A DNA stretch of 64,000 nt from Marsupella aquatica (lineage: Eukaryota; Marchantiophyta). The stretch's first letter is position 1, and every line of letters begins with the position of its first letter. The notes beneath the pieces are model-generated. The model made no database searches. It had not been told where the DNA came from and saw only the letters and a program-made list of their open reading frames with translations. The stretch covers positions 13,640,001 through 13,704,000 of the forward strand of contig OZ316895.1 in assembly GCA_973895155.1 (NCBI GenBank), read 5' to 3'. The translations under genes and the position numbers were made by a program. Positions 45,314 through 57,429 of the stretch are shown piece by piece.

Positions 45314-46973
45314 ATGAAACAATCACGAAAAACCATTTTTTTTCGAAAATTCTCACCAAACTCAAAACTCAACACCGTCGCGTAGCCCACAAAGCTAGGA
45401 GTCCAATACTGAAAGCCGAAATCAAAATCAAAATTTGACGAAAAAGTTATTCAAATTTTGGTCGGGGTGGGTAAAACCTTGGGAAACTCCCCCGTTTTGA
45501 CTACCTTGGAGAATAACCGAAATACCAAGTATAACCCGTCGTTGGAATCGCGATGTGATCGGTGCGCCGCGTTGCTAACTCCAGTGGCAACGTCCTCACC
45601 AAAAAAGAACCAAAAAAGTTACCATTCGGCGAACAGAATCTTTGTCGGACGGCCAAAAAACAGCTCTATGTTTTTTGGGAATATTCCCGCACAGTCCGAC
45701 AGGACTCACAGGGGGCCGTTCCCCTGGTGGAGCAGTTAAAACGGAGGGCGGCAGGTCCTGTTTCCAAGTAAAACAAGAAAAAAGGAAAAAAGGTTAAAAA
45801 TGGGCCCTAAAGGGGGTCCATAGTGTCCCTTAAAAACAAAATACACCCCGTATGGGGTCGGGGATCCAAATGATGATTATAGGGCGCGTACCCGAGCGGC
45901 TGCGTACGCAGCCGCATACACCTGAAAAAAGGGGGCCGGGCCGAGAATAAGCACCGGCGTGCAGGGCAGGGCAAAGGGGTCGCAAGGCAGGGCGCTCGTG
46001 GAGGCGCGAAGGGCCGCGAAGAGTTGGCCGAAGGGAGGAATGCCCGAAAATTTTTCCCCCCTTTAAGTGTAAACACAAAAAAATTGCACTATAGTTCGCA
46101 GTCGTGTTCGTTCAAACCGGGCGTTGGGTCAGGACGGCTACCATTGCGCCGGCCGGCGCTGCGTAGCCGGTAGCGACACTTGAGAGCACGGGAATTGAAT
46201 GGCGGGGTATGAGGCGGCCGAGTGTGTATACACACTTTGTGTGTATTCACACGAAAAGTTCACACTATAGTAACCTTAAAAACAAAATACCACCCAAAGC
46301 AAAAAATGACACTCTTGCCTTGCCGTTTGCTTGAGGAGAGTGACCACCGCCGATAGGTAAAGTTGATGAATTGTGCTGGTACAGTCTGCAGCCCCAGCTC
46401 AGTAAAAAATTTCCGCCGCATCGTGTTCACTCCACGTCAAGTGCCAATCCCGGGCTCAAAACGTCCGCCTCGCCGCGATCAAACCGTTGAGCCGTAGCAC
46501 TTTGCGTTTCTTCCACCGAGTTGGACGTCACAAAGAGAAACCCGGTTCAGATGAGAACAAGTTCCATAGCTTGTGAAAAAACCTGAATGCCTTTGTCACT
46601 CCTCACGTCGCAGTCGGTAACAACTCGACACCAATCCAGCTACCGAAACGACCAGCTCGCTTCAACCTTCAACTTGAGCTATAATGTGCAATCCCCCGAA
46701 CACCGCACAGCTCACACTGTTGAAAATTTTGAACTATGGTCTCTCCCCCGAAAAGCCATCAAACACGAATAAAACCTGAACGACACAAACTTCGATTCCT
46801 CCGCACCAAGGATACCGATCAGCGAGTTCTAACCACTGTTAGAACGCCCTCTCACTAACCTATTTGCTCAGCCCACACATTCAAGTTTCATGCGACAAAA
46901 CTTCGAATATACCATCGATAGTGAACGTTGGAAAAAAACCTGTCACAAAAAAACCTCGTCACCTCCCAGACAT
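45314..46973 (-). other. Unusually long leader between primer site and copia gag
   Basis: About 1.66 kb separates the primer-binding site from the gag ATG, while most copia leaders are much shorter. No protein family is recognised on either strand. The middle part (about 45700-46200) is GC-rich and contains a perfect 20-bp palindrome GCGGCTGCGTACGCAGCCGC at 45896-45915. Whether this is original leader, captured DNA or an insertion cannot be told without other copies. Confidence 0.6.
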
Positions 46974-46985
46974 GCTCTGATACCA
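46974..46985 (-). other. Copia primer-binding site (initiator Met tRNA)
   Basis: The minus strand reads TGGTATCAGAGC two bases after the 5' LTR. This is the standard primer site of plant copia elements, complementary to the 3' end of initiator methionine tRNA. Confidence 0.95.
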
Positions 46986-46987
46986 CT

Positions 46988-47331
46988 TGTTGAGCATAGA
47001 CGACATTTGTAACAGCAAGCCCATGAACCATCCAACGCACAATAGTCGACACAGAGAGATACGTGGTTCACCTCCACATGAGGCTACGTCCACGGGAACA
47101 CACAAGAGCTTTACTGCACTCTAGGCCGACCGGCCATACCAAGCATCCACAGCACAAGCTCTCCCTATCTCTCAACTAGCTCCGTAACAATGAGCCTAAG
47201 TTCCACCAGGGTCTGGCATCAGCCCTGGCTTTATGCACAACAGCACTAGCGCTAACATTAGCTAAGTCCTAACCCGAGTTAGACTAACTGTGGTTAGCTC
47301 ATGAGTCACAAGACTAGAGCAATATCTAACA
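46988..47331 (-). repeat. Copia 5' LTR
   Basis: 344 bp, the same length as the left LTR, with the same TG..CA ends. In the element's sense this is the promoter-bearing upstream LTR. It is flanked on the right by the target duplication AATAG (47332-47336). Confidence 0.96.
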
Positions 47332-47336
47332 AATAG

Positions 47337-49005
47337 GGACAGACATGTGGAATCTGGCTATAGTTGGGAGTTGAGGAGTTGTTGCCACTCTAGAACAATC
47401 TCACCAATCTGGTATCAAGCCTAGCCAGTAGTGCGCCAGTAGTGCGTATAGCGAGACCAGTCTGCTAGACCTATTTTGAAACCCCACAGCCAGGCATTTG
47501 TTGCTCCTGAAGCCGGCCCCCATAAGCTCCACAAGCTAGCAGAACACAGCCCTTCAAGGCCTCTTGACTCTCTAACTTTCAACCAAATGTCTTTGAGGTT
47601 CTGGCAAATGCATCCGGCCATCTCACTTTCAATCCAACCATGGCTGACAATTTTTGGTGTGTGAAAGGCAGGATAGGTGAGGACTCAAATTGGACTGACC
47701 TTTCATTAACCCAGATCTGAGGGTGCCTCATCAGCTCACTAGACTCAGGGATTGCTGGGCTCTTTGGTGTGCACTGGTGAGAGTGCTCTTACCCCTTGGG
47801 CATCCTTACAAATAATCACACATCAAAATGTGGTATATATGGTGTATATTCATTGATTTAAAAACAACAACTAGGTTTATCATGGTATGGAGTAATATCG
47901 TACACTCTATATATCATATATCTTGATCTGCAATTACCAGAGGCCCCTTGGGGAGGACGCAGTGGTACGACACTTTCCTACTGGCCCCTGCAGATGCATG
48001 AATCTTCCTGTATCCGCCCAATCCTGAGCTCCGCTTACAAATATCCTCGACATGACATGACATGTCATGTCACGAAGACACACCTTCACGTAAACCCTCA
48101 CAGCGCTGTACTGTAGGTCCTTCTGCGAGGGCACTGGCAGCGGGCAGCGGGCAGCCACCCCTTGCCCCCAAGCGGGGCAAAAAATCTCATACGGTACGGT
48201 CGTAGCAGCGAGCGGGCCGACTGGAAAAACATGAAGCTCTCCTGCCCGCCGGCAGACCAAAGTGCTTGTACGGTACGGTCGAAACAACGAGCGGGCCGAC
48301 CGAAAAACACGTCCCTGCCCCGGAGCGAAAAACATGTCGTGCCCGCGACCGAAAAAGATTACTGGTGTCCTGCCCGCGACCGAAAAAGATTACTAGTGTC
48401 CTGCCCGTGAGCGAAAGAATGGAAACGAGAGAAACCTCACGACCGACGAATTGACGGACGGAAAATCGATGGACGGAGACCTCGATGCCCTTCTTTCGCT
48501 CGCGGTCAGCTCACTCCAACTCGACTCTGCTGCACTACTCTACTACGACTGCGATGGAGAAACGAGAGGACGACGGACGACAATAACCAACCATTCGTCG
48601 GTAGATAGAGCAGAGCTTTTCCGCCCCATCCGTTTCTGTCCAAAGCAAAGACATGGAGGGCTGGCACGGTCCGCACGGAAGTCCGGAACCACACTACTCT
48701 ACTTACTTACTACTACTACTCCGACGGCTGCTCTTTTCGCTTCGCGACTAAATCCCGTCGACAAATCTGGGGACTGGTGGACTCTTGCGCCATCACTCAC
48801 ATCGGCGCACAATTCTCGACCCAAGTGAGGCAATAGGATCCATCCATCGTCTCGAACAGACTTGTGGGCGATTTGTCGATCGGTCCATCGAGGAGGAATG
48901 TGTGTGAGAGGGAGAGTGACTTGAGGAGGGATTGTCGTCGAGCAGGAGAAGGAAAGGGAAGGAAAGGATAGGACAGGGAAATAGGGCGGAGACTGATCTG
49001 GAGCA
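47337..49005. other. Intergenic DNA and 5' flank of ferrochelatase
   Basis: 47337-47930 is intergenic and includes a repeat (47818-47927) related to one at 58326-58620. From 48000 the sequence becomes GC-richer and low in complexity. It probably includes the promoter and 5' leader of the ferrochelatase gene. No clear TATA box was assigned. Confidence 0.4.
48336..48405. repeat. Short tandem repeat, ~34-bp units
   Basis: GCCCGCGACCGAAAAAGATT followed by ACTGGTGTCCT or ACTAGTGTCCT occurs twice in a row. Related shorter motifs (GGAGCGAAAAACATG, GTGAGCGAAAGAATGG) lie on both sides. Confidence 0.7.
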
Positions 49006-52000
49006 ATGCAATGCCTTCGGGCGAGTTTTAGGATAGATTGCGCTACTGCGAGCTGCTCCACCAACTCCACCGACCTAATTTTGCACCACCATTCACCGCA
49101 ACAACAGCTCTCCGGAGGTCGGGGAGGAGAGAGCCGTTCTTACTCCTCCTCCCCTTCGGCGAGCGATTCGGTCGTGGTTGTGACCCGGCGCCACTCCAAT
49201 GCGTCGTCTTTCACAGGGTGAGTATTTTTGCGACCTATTCTGGATTTTGTCGGCAGCTATGTGTTCACGACTTTCTCGCACCTGCACTCCATTATCTTCT
49301 TTCTGTATTGTAAGTGTCACCTGAAGGACATACCAGGAGAATTCCTGTCTTGTGAATTTGTTTCGATTCGGTCCGTCGAAGTCCCCACTTGTCACTTGTC
49401 TGCTGCTGCCCGTCTTGTTCCTCGCCTACCAGAGGCATAAGGACTGTCTCCCGCTTCGTCAGGTTTCATGTCATTAGTGTTCTACGTGATGTTTCCAATT
49501 TTGACCTAATGAAATGCCGTGCCTCGCATCAGTTCGTCCTCTCAGCAGCAGGGGGATCGCCGTGTAATTCTCTGTCGCAGCGGCGTCGAGGAGGGCATTA
49601 AGGGCCATGGGGGGTTTTGGAATAGTCAAAACAATTCCCTTAGAGACCTGTCTTGCTTCGGAAGATCCCGTAGATCGAGTAGGCAAAATTATTTGTCGGC
49701 GCGGCTTAGAAGGGTTACGAGCAAGGAGGGAAGGAGGTTTTCAATTCCTCGAGCTACTGTAGCATCAGAGGAAGAAGTGGGAGAAGGCATTGAGGACGCA
49801 TCGGAGAAATATGTACAGGAGGAGCGAGTAGGAGTGCTGTTACTGAATTTGGGTGGCCCAGAGACACTCGACGATGTTCAACCTTTTCTGTACAACCTCT
49901 TCGCGGACCCTGTAAGTCTAAGACCTTGTGCTCCTGTCTCAGTTTTCGTCGTGTGACAATGACCAATTCTTGTCCAGCTATTGACTCTTGTTGTTCGATC
50001 CTCGTGCAGGACATTATTCGCCTGCCGCGATTGTTCAGGTTTTTGCAGCAGCCTTTGGCTGAGTTTATATCAAAATTGAGGGCACCTAAAAGTACGGAAG
50101 CTTATAAATCTATTGGAGGAGGTTCTCCTTTAAGAAGGATTACCGATGAACAGGTTGGCCTTTCCAGGTTTAAGCTTCAGCACTGGAAAGCAGTAATATT
50201 GCTACCGAACTGGTTTGGAGAAATAAGCTTTATGGAAAGACTCAAAAAATTATATAAACTCTACGAAGAAAGCTTCAGGAACAGTGCTATGGCCAGGACC
50301 TTAGTTAGTATTTCTTATTACAAAATATGCATGATGTCTGATAACAGCCACCTTGTGCTTTTGGCCTCAAACCTTGTTAGGAATAATAATGATAATTGAG
50401 GGGATCTCTTCAGGAGGCGCTAAAACCAAGTAGTTAATTGAGAAAAACAAAAAATTGAGAAGCACTTCCTTAGTTTCTACAATTGTTTACAGGCCGCCGC
50501 CCTTCAAGGAGCTCTGGCAGAGAAGAACTTACCTGCCAAAGTATATGTGGGAATGCGGTACTGGCATCCTTTCACGGAAGAAGCTATTTATCAGGTGGGT
50601 TTCAGTGAGGCAGATTATGGGAAACGAGTATTGTGGAAAATCAGGGTTATCTGTTCCGTAATTATAATTGGGTGAAACTTCTAATCGTGAAACAGCATCG
50701 TGGAAATGGGGGGTTATCTGTGCTGTAGTTTCTACTGTTGTTATGATCGATTTGTTGCAGTATCTTTTGTATCTTTCACAATCAGTACATTGATCTTTCG
50801 TGGGGACTGACAAGTTCTTTGCTTTCTCAATATTTTGGGGTATCTCAGATAAAGCAAGATGGAATTACAAGACTCGTGGTTCTCCCTCTCTATCCTCAAT
50901 TTTCTATTTCAACCAGTGGATCTAGTCTTCGACTTCTGGAAGGCATATTTAGGTTTGTTACTGAAGCCAAATTCTCTCTGGTCAATTCCAGTTTTAGACG
51001 AACAGGTTTTGTGTAGGTGTGTAGTTGAGTGTCCTGGTCAATGAGTTGAGAGATTATTTGAATCGAGGTTCCATTACGATACGACTATAAAAAGAACTGT
51101 ATGTGTCTCAGGATGGATGAGTACTTGGTGAACATGCAGCACACTGTGATCCCGTCCTGGTATCAGCGAGAAGGTTATGTTCAAGCAATGTCCGCACTGA
51201 TTGAGAAGGAGCTTGCAAAGTTTGAACGCCCTGATGATGTAAGATATCGCGTACCCATGGGTGGGTTTGGTTGTAGTTATCAGAAGAGGTTTCTGTGGTT
51301 AATATTCTTTTAAAACATACGCTTTTGTTCCCGAAGATAAAACGCGAGAAGGACCCTTGCATGGGGAATGGATTCGAGATATTAAAAGAAATCTCGTATT
51401 GCAGGTGAATATATTTTTCAGCGCACATGGTGTTCCAGTTTCATACGTAGAAGATGCTGGTGATCCTTACAAGGCAGAGATGGAAGAATGTGTGGAGCTC
51501 ATCACAGAGGAACTCAAAGCGAGGGGGATTAAAGCCAAGCACACACTGGCTTATCAGGTTAGGATGTGGTGATCTAAAAATTCATTTGTTTTACGTCTTG
51601 ATGTTTCGGTGCAAATATTACTTGTCTGCAGATTAAAGAACGAATAGTATGAACCGCACATTTTTTTGCACCAATACCTTCGAATGTCATTTCAGCTCCT
51701 AGACTCTCAAACTGTGTATTTGGGTGAATTGTGTCACAGAGCAGGGTAGGACCTGTTGAGTGGTTGAAACCCTATACGGATACTACTATTGTGGAATTGG
51801 GCAAGAAGGGTGTCAAGTCCCTACTGGCAGTGCCAATCAGGTCTGTCTTAGTGGACCTACTACGAGGAAGTAGGAATCGTTGTTTTTTGGGTGATTTACG
51901 GCGATTCAATGAGTGTTCTTCACTGCGGTTGTCTGTTGGTTGTATTGCGAGTGGCCTAGACTGATGTCCTCACAAGTGCCTCTGGTGTACCATTGAATAG

Positions 52001-52607
52001 TAGTTACTAAACAGTGACCTGATTGTCTTAATTGTAGCTTTGTGAGCGAGCATATAGAAACACTGGAGGAGATTGATATGGAGTACCGAGAACTTGCTCT
52101 CGAGTCTGGTATTGTGAACTGGGGTCGGGTGCCGGCGTTGGGTTGTGATCCAACTTTTATAGATGACTTAGCAGATGCTGTAATAGAAGCTCTCCCTTAT
52201 GTTGGAGCTATGGCCGTCTCCAATCTCGAAGCTCGTCAGGTATGTGCAATGTGGTTATTGCTCGATATTAAGTGTATTCTCATTTACAGGGAATGTCTAA
52301 TTCTTGCCAACTTGATTCCTCTAATTCAGTGGTAACATTTGATTCATCACTCATGGCCAGTGTTGGTGGTTGTAATATGCAGTCACTGGTTCCACTCGGG
52401 AAAGTAGAGGAGTTATTAGCCACATATGACACCCAACGCAGAGAGCTCCCAGCACCTGTTGCAGTCTGGGAGTGGGGCTGGACTAAAAGTGCAGAAACCT
52501 GGAATGGTCGTGTGGCTATGCTAGCTGTGGTGGCTCTTTTGGTATTAGAAGTGTCAACTGGACAGGGGGTTCTCCATCAATGGGGTATATTGCCTTTTTC
52601 ACGGTAG
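49006..52607 (+). CDS. FC2: Ferrochelatase with C-terminal CAB domain, plastid type
   Basis: Ten exons join in frame to 582 residues: 49006-49217, 49533-49911, 50010-50153, 50493-50594, 50849-50952, 51112-51238, 51405-51557, 51740-51840, 52038-52239, 52383-52607; all introns are GT-AG. The Ser/Arg-rich first 130 or so residues look like a chloroplast transit peptide. The enzyme core starts at [20 protein letters not shown] and includes [35 protein letters not shown] and the family signature [19 protein letters not shown] with the catalytic His near residue 364. It ends with [10 protein letters not shown] and a CAB motif, ETWNGRVAM (about 546-554), before a hydrophobic helix. Ferrochelatase inserts iron into protoporphyrin IX, the last step of haem synthesis. 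The CAB tail marks the FC2 type of plants and cyanobacteria. The start at 49006 is the first in-frame ATG; exon 1 to 2 is the least certain junction. Confidence 0.94.
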
Positions 52608-53655
52608 CTATTTGCAAGCATCTCGAGGATTATAGTTCAGATCGGGAATTTTTAACGATGCAAGAAGTTCGTCATTAAGCTGTGCACGGATTGCGTCCCT
52701 CATTTTTCAACATGGTGAAGCTGACTGCGCCAGGTTGGGGATTGCCATCATACCCTGACCTCATCTCAGCAATGAGATATCATGCAGAATGTAGGACATT
52801 TATTCGCAAGTCATTGTCATTCGTGAAATGTTCACAATGTAAGCCCGGACCTGGTGTACTCCTAGATTCTTGGTTACACCTACTCAAAGAGGGCTCCGCA
52901 AGAGCTCTGATGGCTGGCTTACTTGAACACTGTAGAAAATAATATACGAAGAATTTAAATCGTTGGGTCAGGTAAACCTATGATTCTACAAGTCTATACT
53001 AATACCTTTCAGTAGATTCCACACAGCATTCTGGTTTGGGAGTAAGGGCGTGCGACGAATAATATTTCGGGCATAAGGAATCTAAATACTCACAGGCATT
53101 AGTATATTTACGAGAATGCATTTTTGAACGCTCAGATCCCCCAGCTGGGAAGACGAATTCTCCACATCGTGGGATTGGTTGCATCAAGATAATACTGTAC
53201 AAAACTTGTTACAAAGAGAAGGGTGAGAGGATCCCTTTGGTTGCATCAAGAAAATTATGTACAAATCTAGCTACTTTTTGGAATACTGGAAACTTCAACT
53301 CTTAGCTCCACAGGTGCACGTGTAATTTTGTGTAGGGTAACCCATGGCCTGGAAGGGGATGAGCTGTTATTCCTGAGGCGGTGAGCTGGAGGGGGATGGC
53401 CCTTGAACAGACCATGGGTTAGTAAGTGTAACCCCTCACTCCTTTCTAAAAGTGGGGGGGGGGTTGCTGGTGCAGGTCTTGGTTGATGGTGCGGGTCTTG
53501 GTCATAGTATAGAGTTACCACAACCCTTAGGTTTACCTACTTCTTGCTCATGTGGGATGTCTTGCGGTAACACTGGAGTCCATCGTCACAGACCATGGTT
53601 GTTCATGATGCCTTGAGGAAGGCTGTCACAGGTCCTCTCTGGGAGTTTGGTGTGG

Positions 53656-53799
53656 GTGAGGCAGGAGGTCGTGGTTATTTTTCCTGGTCCTCTGCTGTAG
53701 AGAATATGCATTTATGTTTTGGTATAGGTGAGGCAGGAGGTGGTGGTTATTTTTCCTGGTCCTCCTGTGTAGAGATTGTGCATTTATCTTGCCATGGTA
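53656..53799. repeat. 72-bp direct tandem duplication
   Basis: GGTGAGGCAGGAGGT and GTGGTTATTTTTCCTGGTCC, then TGTAGAGA and TGCATTTAT, occur twice with a spacing of 72 bp (near 53656 and 53728). Confidence 0.85.
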
Positions 53800-54588
53800 C
53801 GAGACAATGAGAAAAGAGGAAAAATATGCCTCTACTGTCATCAAATAGCTTCCTTCCCCTTTGCCTTGAAATATGTAAGAGATTCATCATTAGTTTGATA
53901 AGCACAAGATGGTTCCACCACTAATTGCTTTGACGATTACTGCCATGAGCAGATTTCAGTGACATAGCATGCTCAAGTCTGAGTGATTCAATGCAGACCT
54001 CTTAGTAGAGGATTTTCTTCTTAGAGGACATCCATGTCTCACTTGTAGATTTCGTTATGACACTAGATCATCACACTATTGCATTCATAGATTTCCATTT
54101 CTTAGTTTTTCTTCTTTCTAGGTTTTAAGGGTCTGCATTTGGTCATTTGGTCTCTTCTTTTGAGTTTCATGTTTGTCTTCTCTAGACCCTGTTGGTTTTA
54201 CTCCATTGTACTGTGTTTATGGACCCCGATTAGGGGTCTCTTGCAAATTCTCAACCATGAGGTTGCGTCACATATCACAATTAGTCACAAACAGGAATGA
54301 TACTACTTTTAACAATAACAAACGTGTACATTCCTGTTTGTGGCAAAAAAATAACGTAATTTTTGGGGCGCCATGCTGTAAATATTAAGCATAAAAACCA
54401 AAATGCAAAGGAATAGATGTCATTTAGTAAAATAAAATTATCATTTTGATATTTGTCAAAGATATATCAGTGTTTTATATGAAAATATTTGTATTTTTTA
54501 ATTGTTTGCAAGTTTAAAAATATCAATTGATAAAAATGTACATAATTAAAATCCATTTAGTTTCACATTGTAAAACTAAATAATAAAT

Positions 54589-55075
54589 CTCCTTAGTACT
54601 TGATAAAATTTGCCAATGTTTGATTCATTGGAAAATTCAAAATCAAGATTTAGAAACTCATGATCTCTTTAGTAATGTCTTGATAAAATCTCTCAATGTC
54701 ACTCATTGGAAAGCTAGAGTAAAATTAAAAACTCATCATCTCCTTAGTACTTGACAAAATTTATCAATGTTAAGTTCATTGAAAAGCTAGAGAAATTTAG
54801 ATACTCATGATCTCTCTATTTCTTGACAAATAATCTCAATGTCACACATTAGAAAGCTAAAAAGATTGAAAACCTCCTGATCTCTTGAGTACCGTGACAA
54901 AATCTAACATAAAATTTGTAAATGTCAGACTCAATGTTAGAAAGCTAAAAGAATTCATGAAATCATAATCAAAATCTCTTATACTAACACTCATTGGAAA
55001 GGCAAAGATATTCAAAAATTCATATGAAACTTGACAAAATTTGTCAATTTGAGGCTCATTGGAAACCCTTTCCCG
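54589..55075. repeat. Diverged tandem array of ~65-80-bp units
   Basis: About seven units share the pattern ATCTC(C/T)TTAGTACTTGA, CAAAATTT, TCAATGT, CTCATTGGAAAGCTA, then an AAAACTCATGATCTC link. Units begin near 54589, 54662, 54729, 54801, 54881, 54972 and 55026. The array is strongly AT-rich and well diverged, so it is old. Confidence 0.7.
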
Positions 55076-57429
55076 ATTAAGAGATATCACAATCTCGTCA
55101 CCGTCACAAACTTAGCCGCTACAAATTGATTTCTTTGATTACGTCACCATCGCTTGTCCACAATGCTTGCTTCCCGGCTTGAATTGTTCGCATCTCTTAG
55201 ATAGTCTTCAACTAAAGCTCACTCTAGACACAGGTTAACGCCAAATGCAGCCTCTATGTCAAAGAAACAATTGTTGGTCTTCCCCTCACACCATAGCTTT
55301 CTTAAATAAAAATAATTACAAATCCTTTGTTTGAAGTGACAACTCGTTCGTTTTGTGTGTTCTTCCCACCAAATTGACAAGCGCTCTTTTGCCAACAGCT
55401 GAGTGTTGTGCTCTAGTTTGTCTTGTGGCGGTAATGCTCAATGTAACTCATAAACAATCAATCAAGAATGGTTGAAAGATGATTTCTCCAATGTGTAAGC
55501 AAAACCTATAAGAAAACTCAATTCCTCCACATTCAACCTTCCGTTTGATAAATCTCTATCTTTTGAGCATTTGTTTTTGTACAAGCACACACCAACACCA
55601 TCGGGAGACTCAAAACCGTTGGTTACCGCCTTGATGAAAATTGATTTCACATAATCACACAAACATTCCTTGGATGAACATGGGGGTCCACGGATTAATT
55701 GACCCTTTTTAGTAAACTGGCCCTTTTTCTCTCTAGAAAGAGTGAACATGCTAAAATGAATTCTATATTTTATTATTTTGTAATACAATTTATGACACTT
55801 AGTCACGAGAATTTGCCAGATTTGTGGTTTGTAATTAAGTGCCACACCCACATATAAACAAAAAAAGAGTATTAAAAAGAATGAACAACCTATGCTTGAC
55901 ACACTAGTAAGCTAAGGTACCTCCCAAAACCAAAAGTGAAAGATATTCAATTAATTGTCAGTGAACAAATATGACTACAGGCAAAACTGCTGATAATTTT
56001 TACACCGGATTCCCAAGTGGGTGTAAGACCTGCAGTTTGTGGCAACCTTAACCATCTGCTGGGACTCATGCTAACTTAGTAAAAGCAATTGGTTGCTGCT
56101 GCCACTCCATCCACAATGCAACTCACTGAAGGCTCATTACAATGATCCACCCTAGTAGCCTTTCTTACATGAGACTAGATCACACCTTAATCTAGTCTAA
56201 TCTAGTCATACTATATTATATTAATATAGTCACATGAGAAACTAAATCTTTCCTAGATTGTAATGTTCCACAAGATGCTCAGATGGATTGCTCAAACTGG
56301 AACTTGCATGGACCTTTCTGAAAATTCTACTCAGATAGAAAAATTTAAGTTTATAGAAATGCTCACTTTTTGGGTGTCAGAAAGTGGTTGGTTCATAAGA
56401 GTTCCAAGGTTAAATATTGTTGTCCAGACTATGGCTCCATTCAAATGTATCAGCCAGATCTTGTCCCTCATGCTCTAGTGCAGTGCTCTGCTGGAAGTAG
56501 TGGGTTTGGCTGGATTGCAGTCTATCGGTCAGTGGGGCTAGTCTGGGCTCCACGGCTGGTGTCCGACCGGTGGGTTCCGAAATTGCTCTTGGATGCGTTG
56601 TGGGCGGGGATGCGTTGTTGGCAGCCTTGACAGTTTCTAGACTGAGTTTCTGGCTTTGGTTGGGATTTTTGGTTGCTCCCTTCTTTCATGCACTGTTCTT
56701 GCTATCTAGGCCTTGTTCAGTGGACGGTTCTCTGCTTTCTGGGGGTCCTCCTCTCCTTCGTGTTCTGCCGCCTCCCTTTCAGGCCGTCGTTTGACCCATC
56801 TTCTCTCTGGGGGTGCTCCCTCTTTTGGCCCCCCTTGCTTTTGCTTTTGTCTTCTCCTGTTTCCTCCTCTCAGATGGGCGGCATTGTTTTGTTGGCTTCT
56901 CCAGTTAATAAAGTTTCTTGGGCGTTCGCCCTTTCCCGGGGGAAAAAATATTGTTGTCCATATCAATATCAACTTTGTTACATGATCAATTAGTGTTCCT
57001 TTTTTTCTCAAGTAGGCAGGAGGTGAGTGGGCCAAAAATGACCTGGCATAAGGTGGACAGCCACCATCAAGGGCCTAGGTTGACTAATTCTGGCCTGGAA
57101 CCCAATCAATGCCCTTCCAGGATAACTGACAATATGCAAGTCCAGTGACCAGTGAGGAATGCAAAAGCTTGTTTGTACTACTATGTGCAAATACAAAATA
57201 GAGTTGTACAATAGATGTGTCATGAGGCCAGGTCAGGGAAAACCCCCAAATAAATGAATGAGGTTAATAGTTCCTGGAAAACTCATTTATTATAACCCCT
57301 GTCTTAGATGTTGCCCACTTGCCATTCTCATTTAGGTGATAAAAGAGTCAGACCTCCAATTTTTTCAGGTGTTAAGACCTTTGTGTGCAAAGGGCTTTGG
57401 TGAACTCCACTTTGGGATGGGGTTTGTGC

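Larger units (their letters stand above)
40498..47331 (-). mobile_element. Ty1/copia LTR retrotransposon, structurally complete, coding-dead
   Basis: All structural parts are present: two 344-bp LTRs (40498-40841 and 46988-47331), a 5-bp target duplication AATAG on both sides (40493-40497 and 47332-47336), a primer-binding site for initiator Met tRNA, a polypurine tract and a polyprotein in copia order (gag, protease, integrase, RT, RNase H). It is read on the minus strand, so the right LTR is the 5' LTR. The LTRs differ at 7 of 344 positions (about 2 percent), all transitions, which points to a fairly recent insertion. The coding region has many stops and at least three frame changes. The total length is 6834 bp. 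Confidence 0.97.
52608..57429. other. Intergenic DNA with repeats, no gene recognised
   Basis: After the ferrochelatase 3' flank the sequence holds tandem repeats (listed separately), AT-rich DNA around 54360-55080 and a GC-richer stretch near 56500-56990. A 146-codon frame at 55902-55462 (-) has no ATG start and no recognised domain. No RNA gene was seen. Confidence 0.4.

Noticed and set aside
45807-46076. Pro/Arg-rich frame in the copia leader
   Set aside because: GC-rich sequence is easily open in several frames. It starts inside the leader without a homologue, and two overlapping frames look equally good.
47934-48335. 133-codon frame on the minus strand before the ferrochelatase gene
   Set aside because: It is the complement of low-complexity GC-rich repeats in the probable promoter region and has no recognisable domain.
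55462-55902. 146-codon frame on the minus strand with a hydrophobic start
   Set aside because: It begins without ATG (GTG), lies in AT-rich repeat-bearing DNA, and has no recognised domain or exon neighbours.
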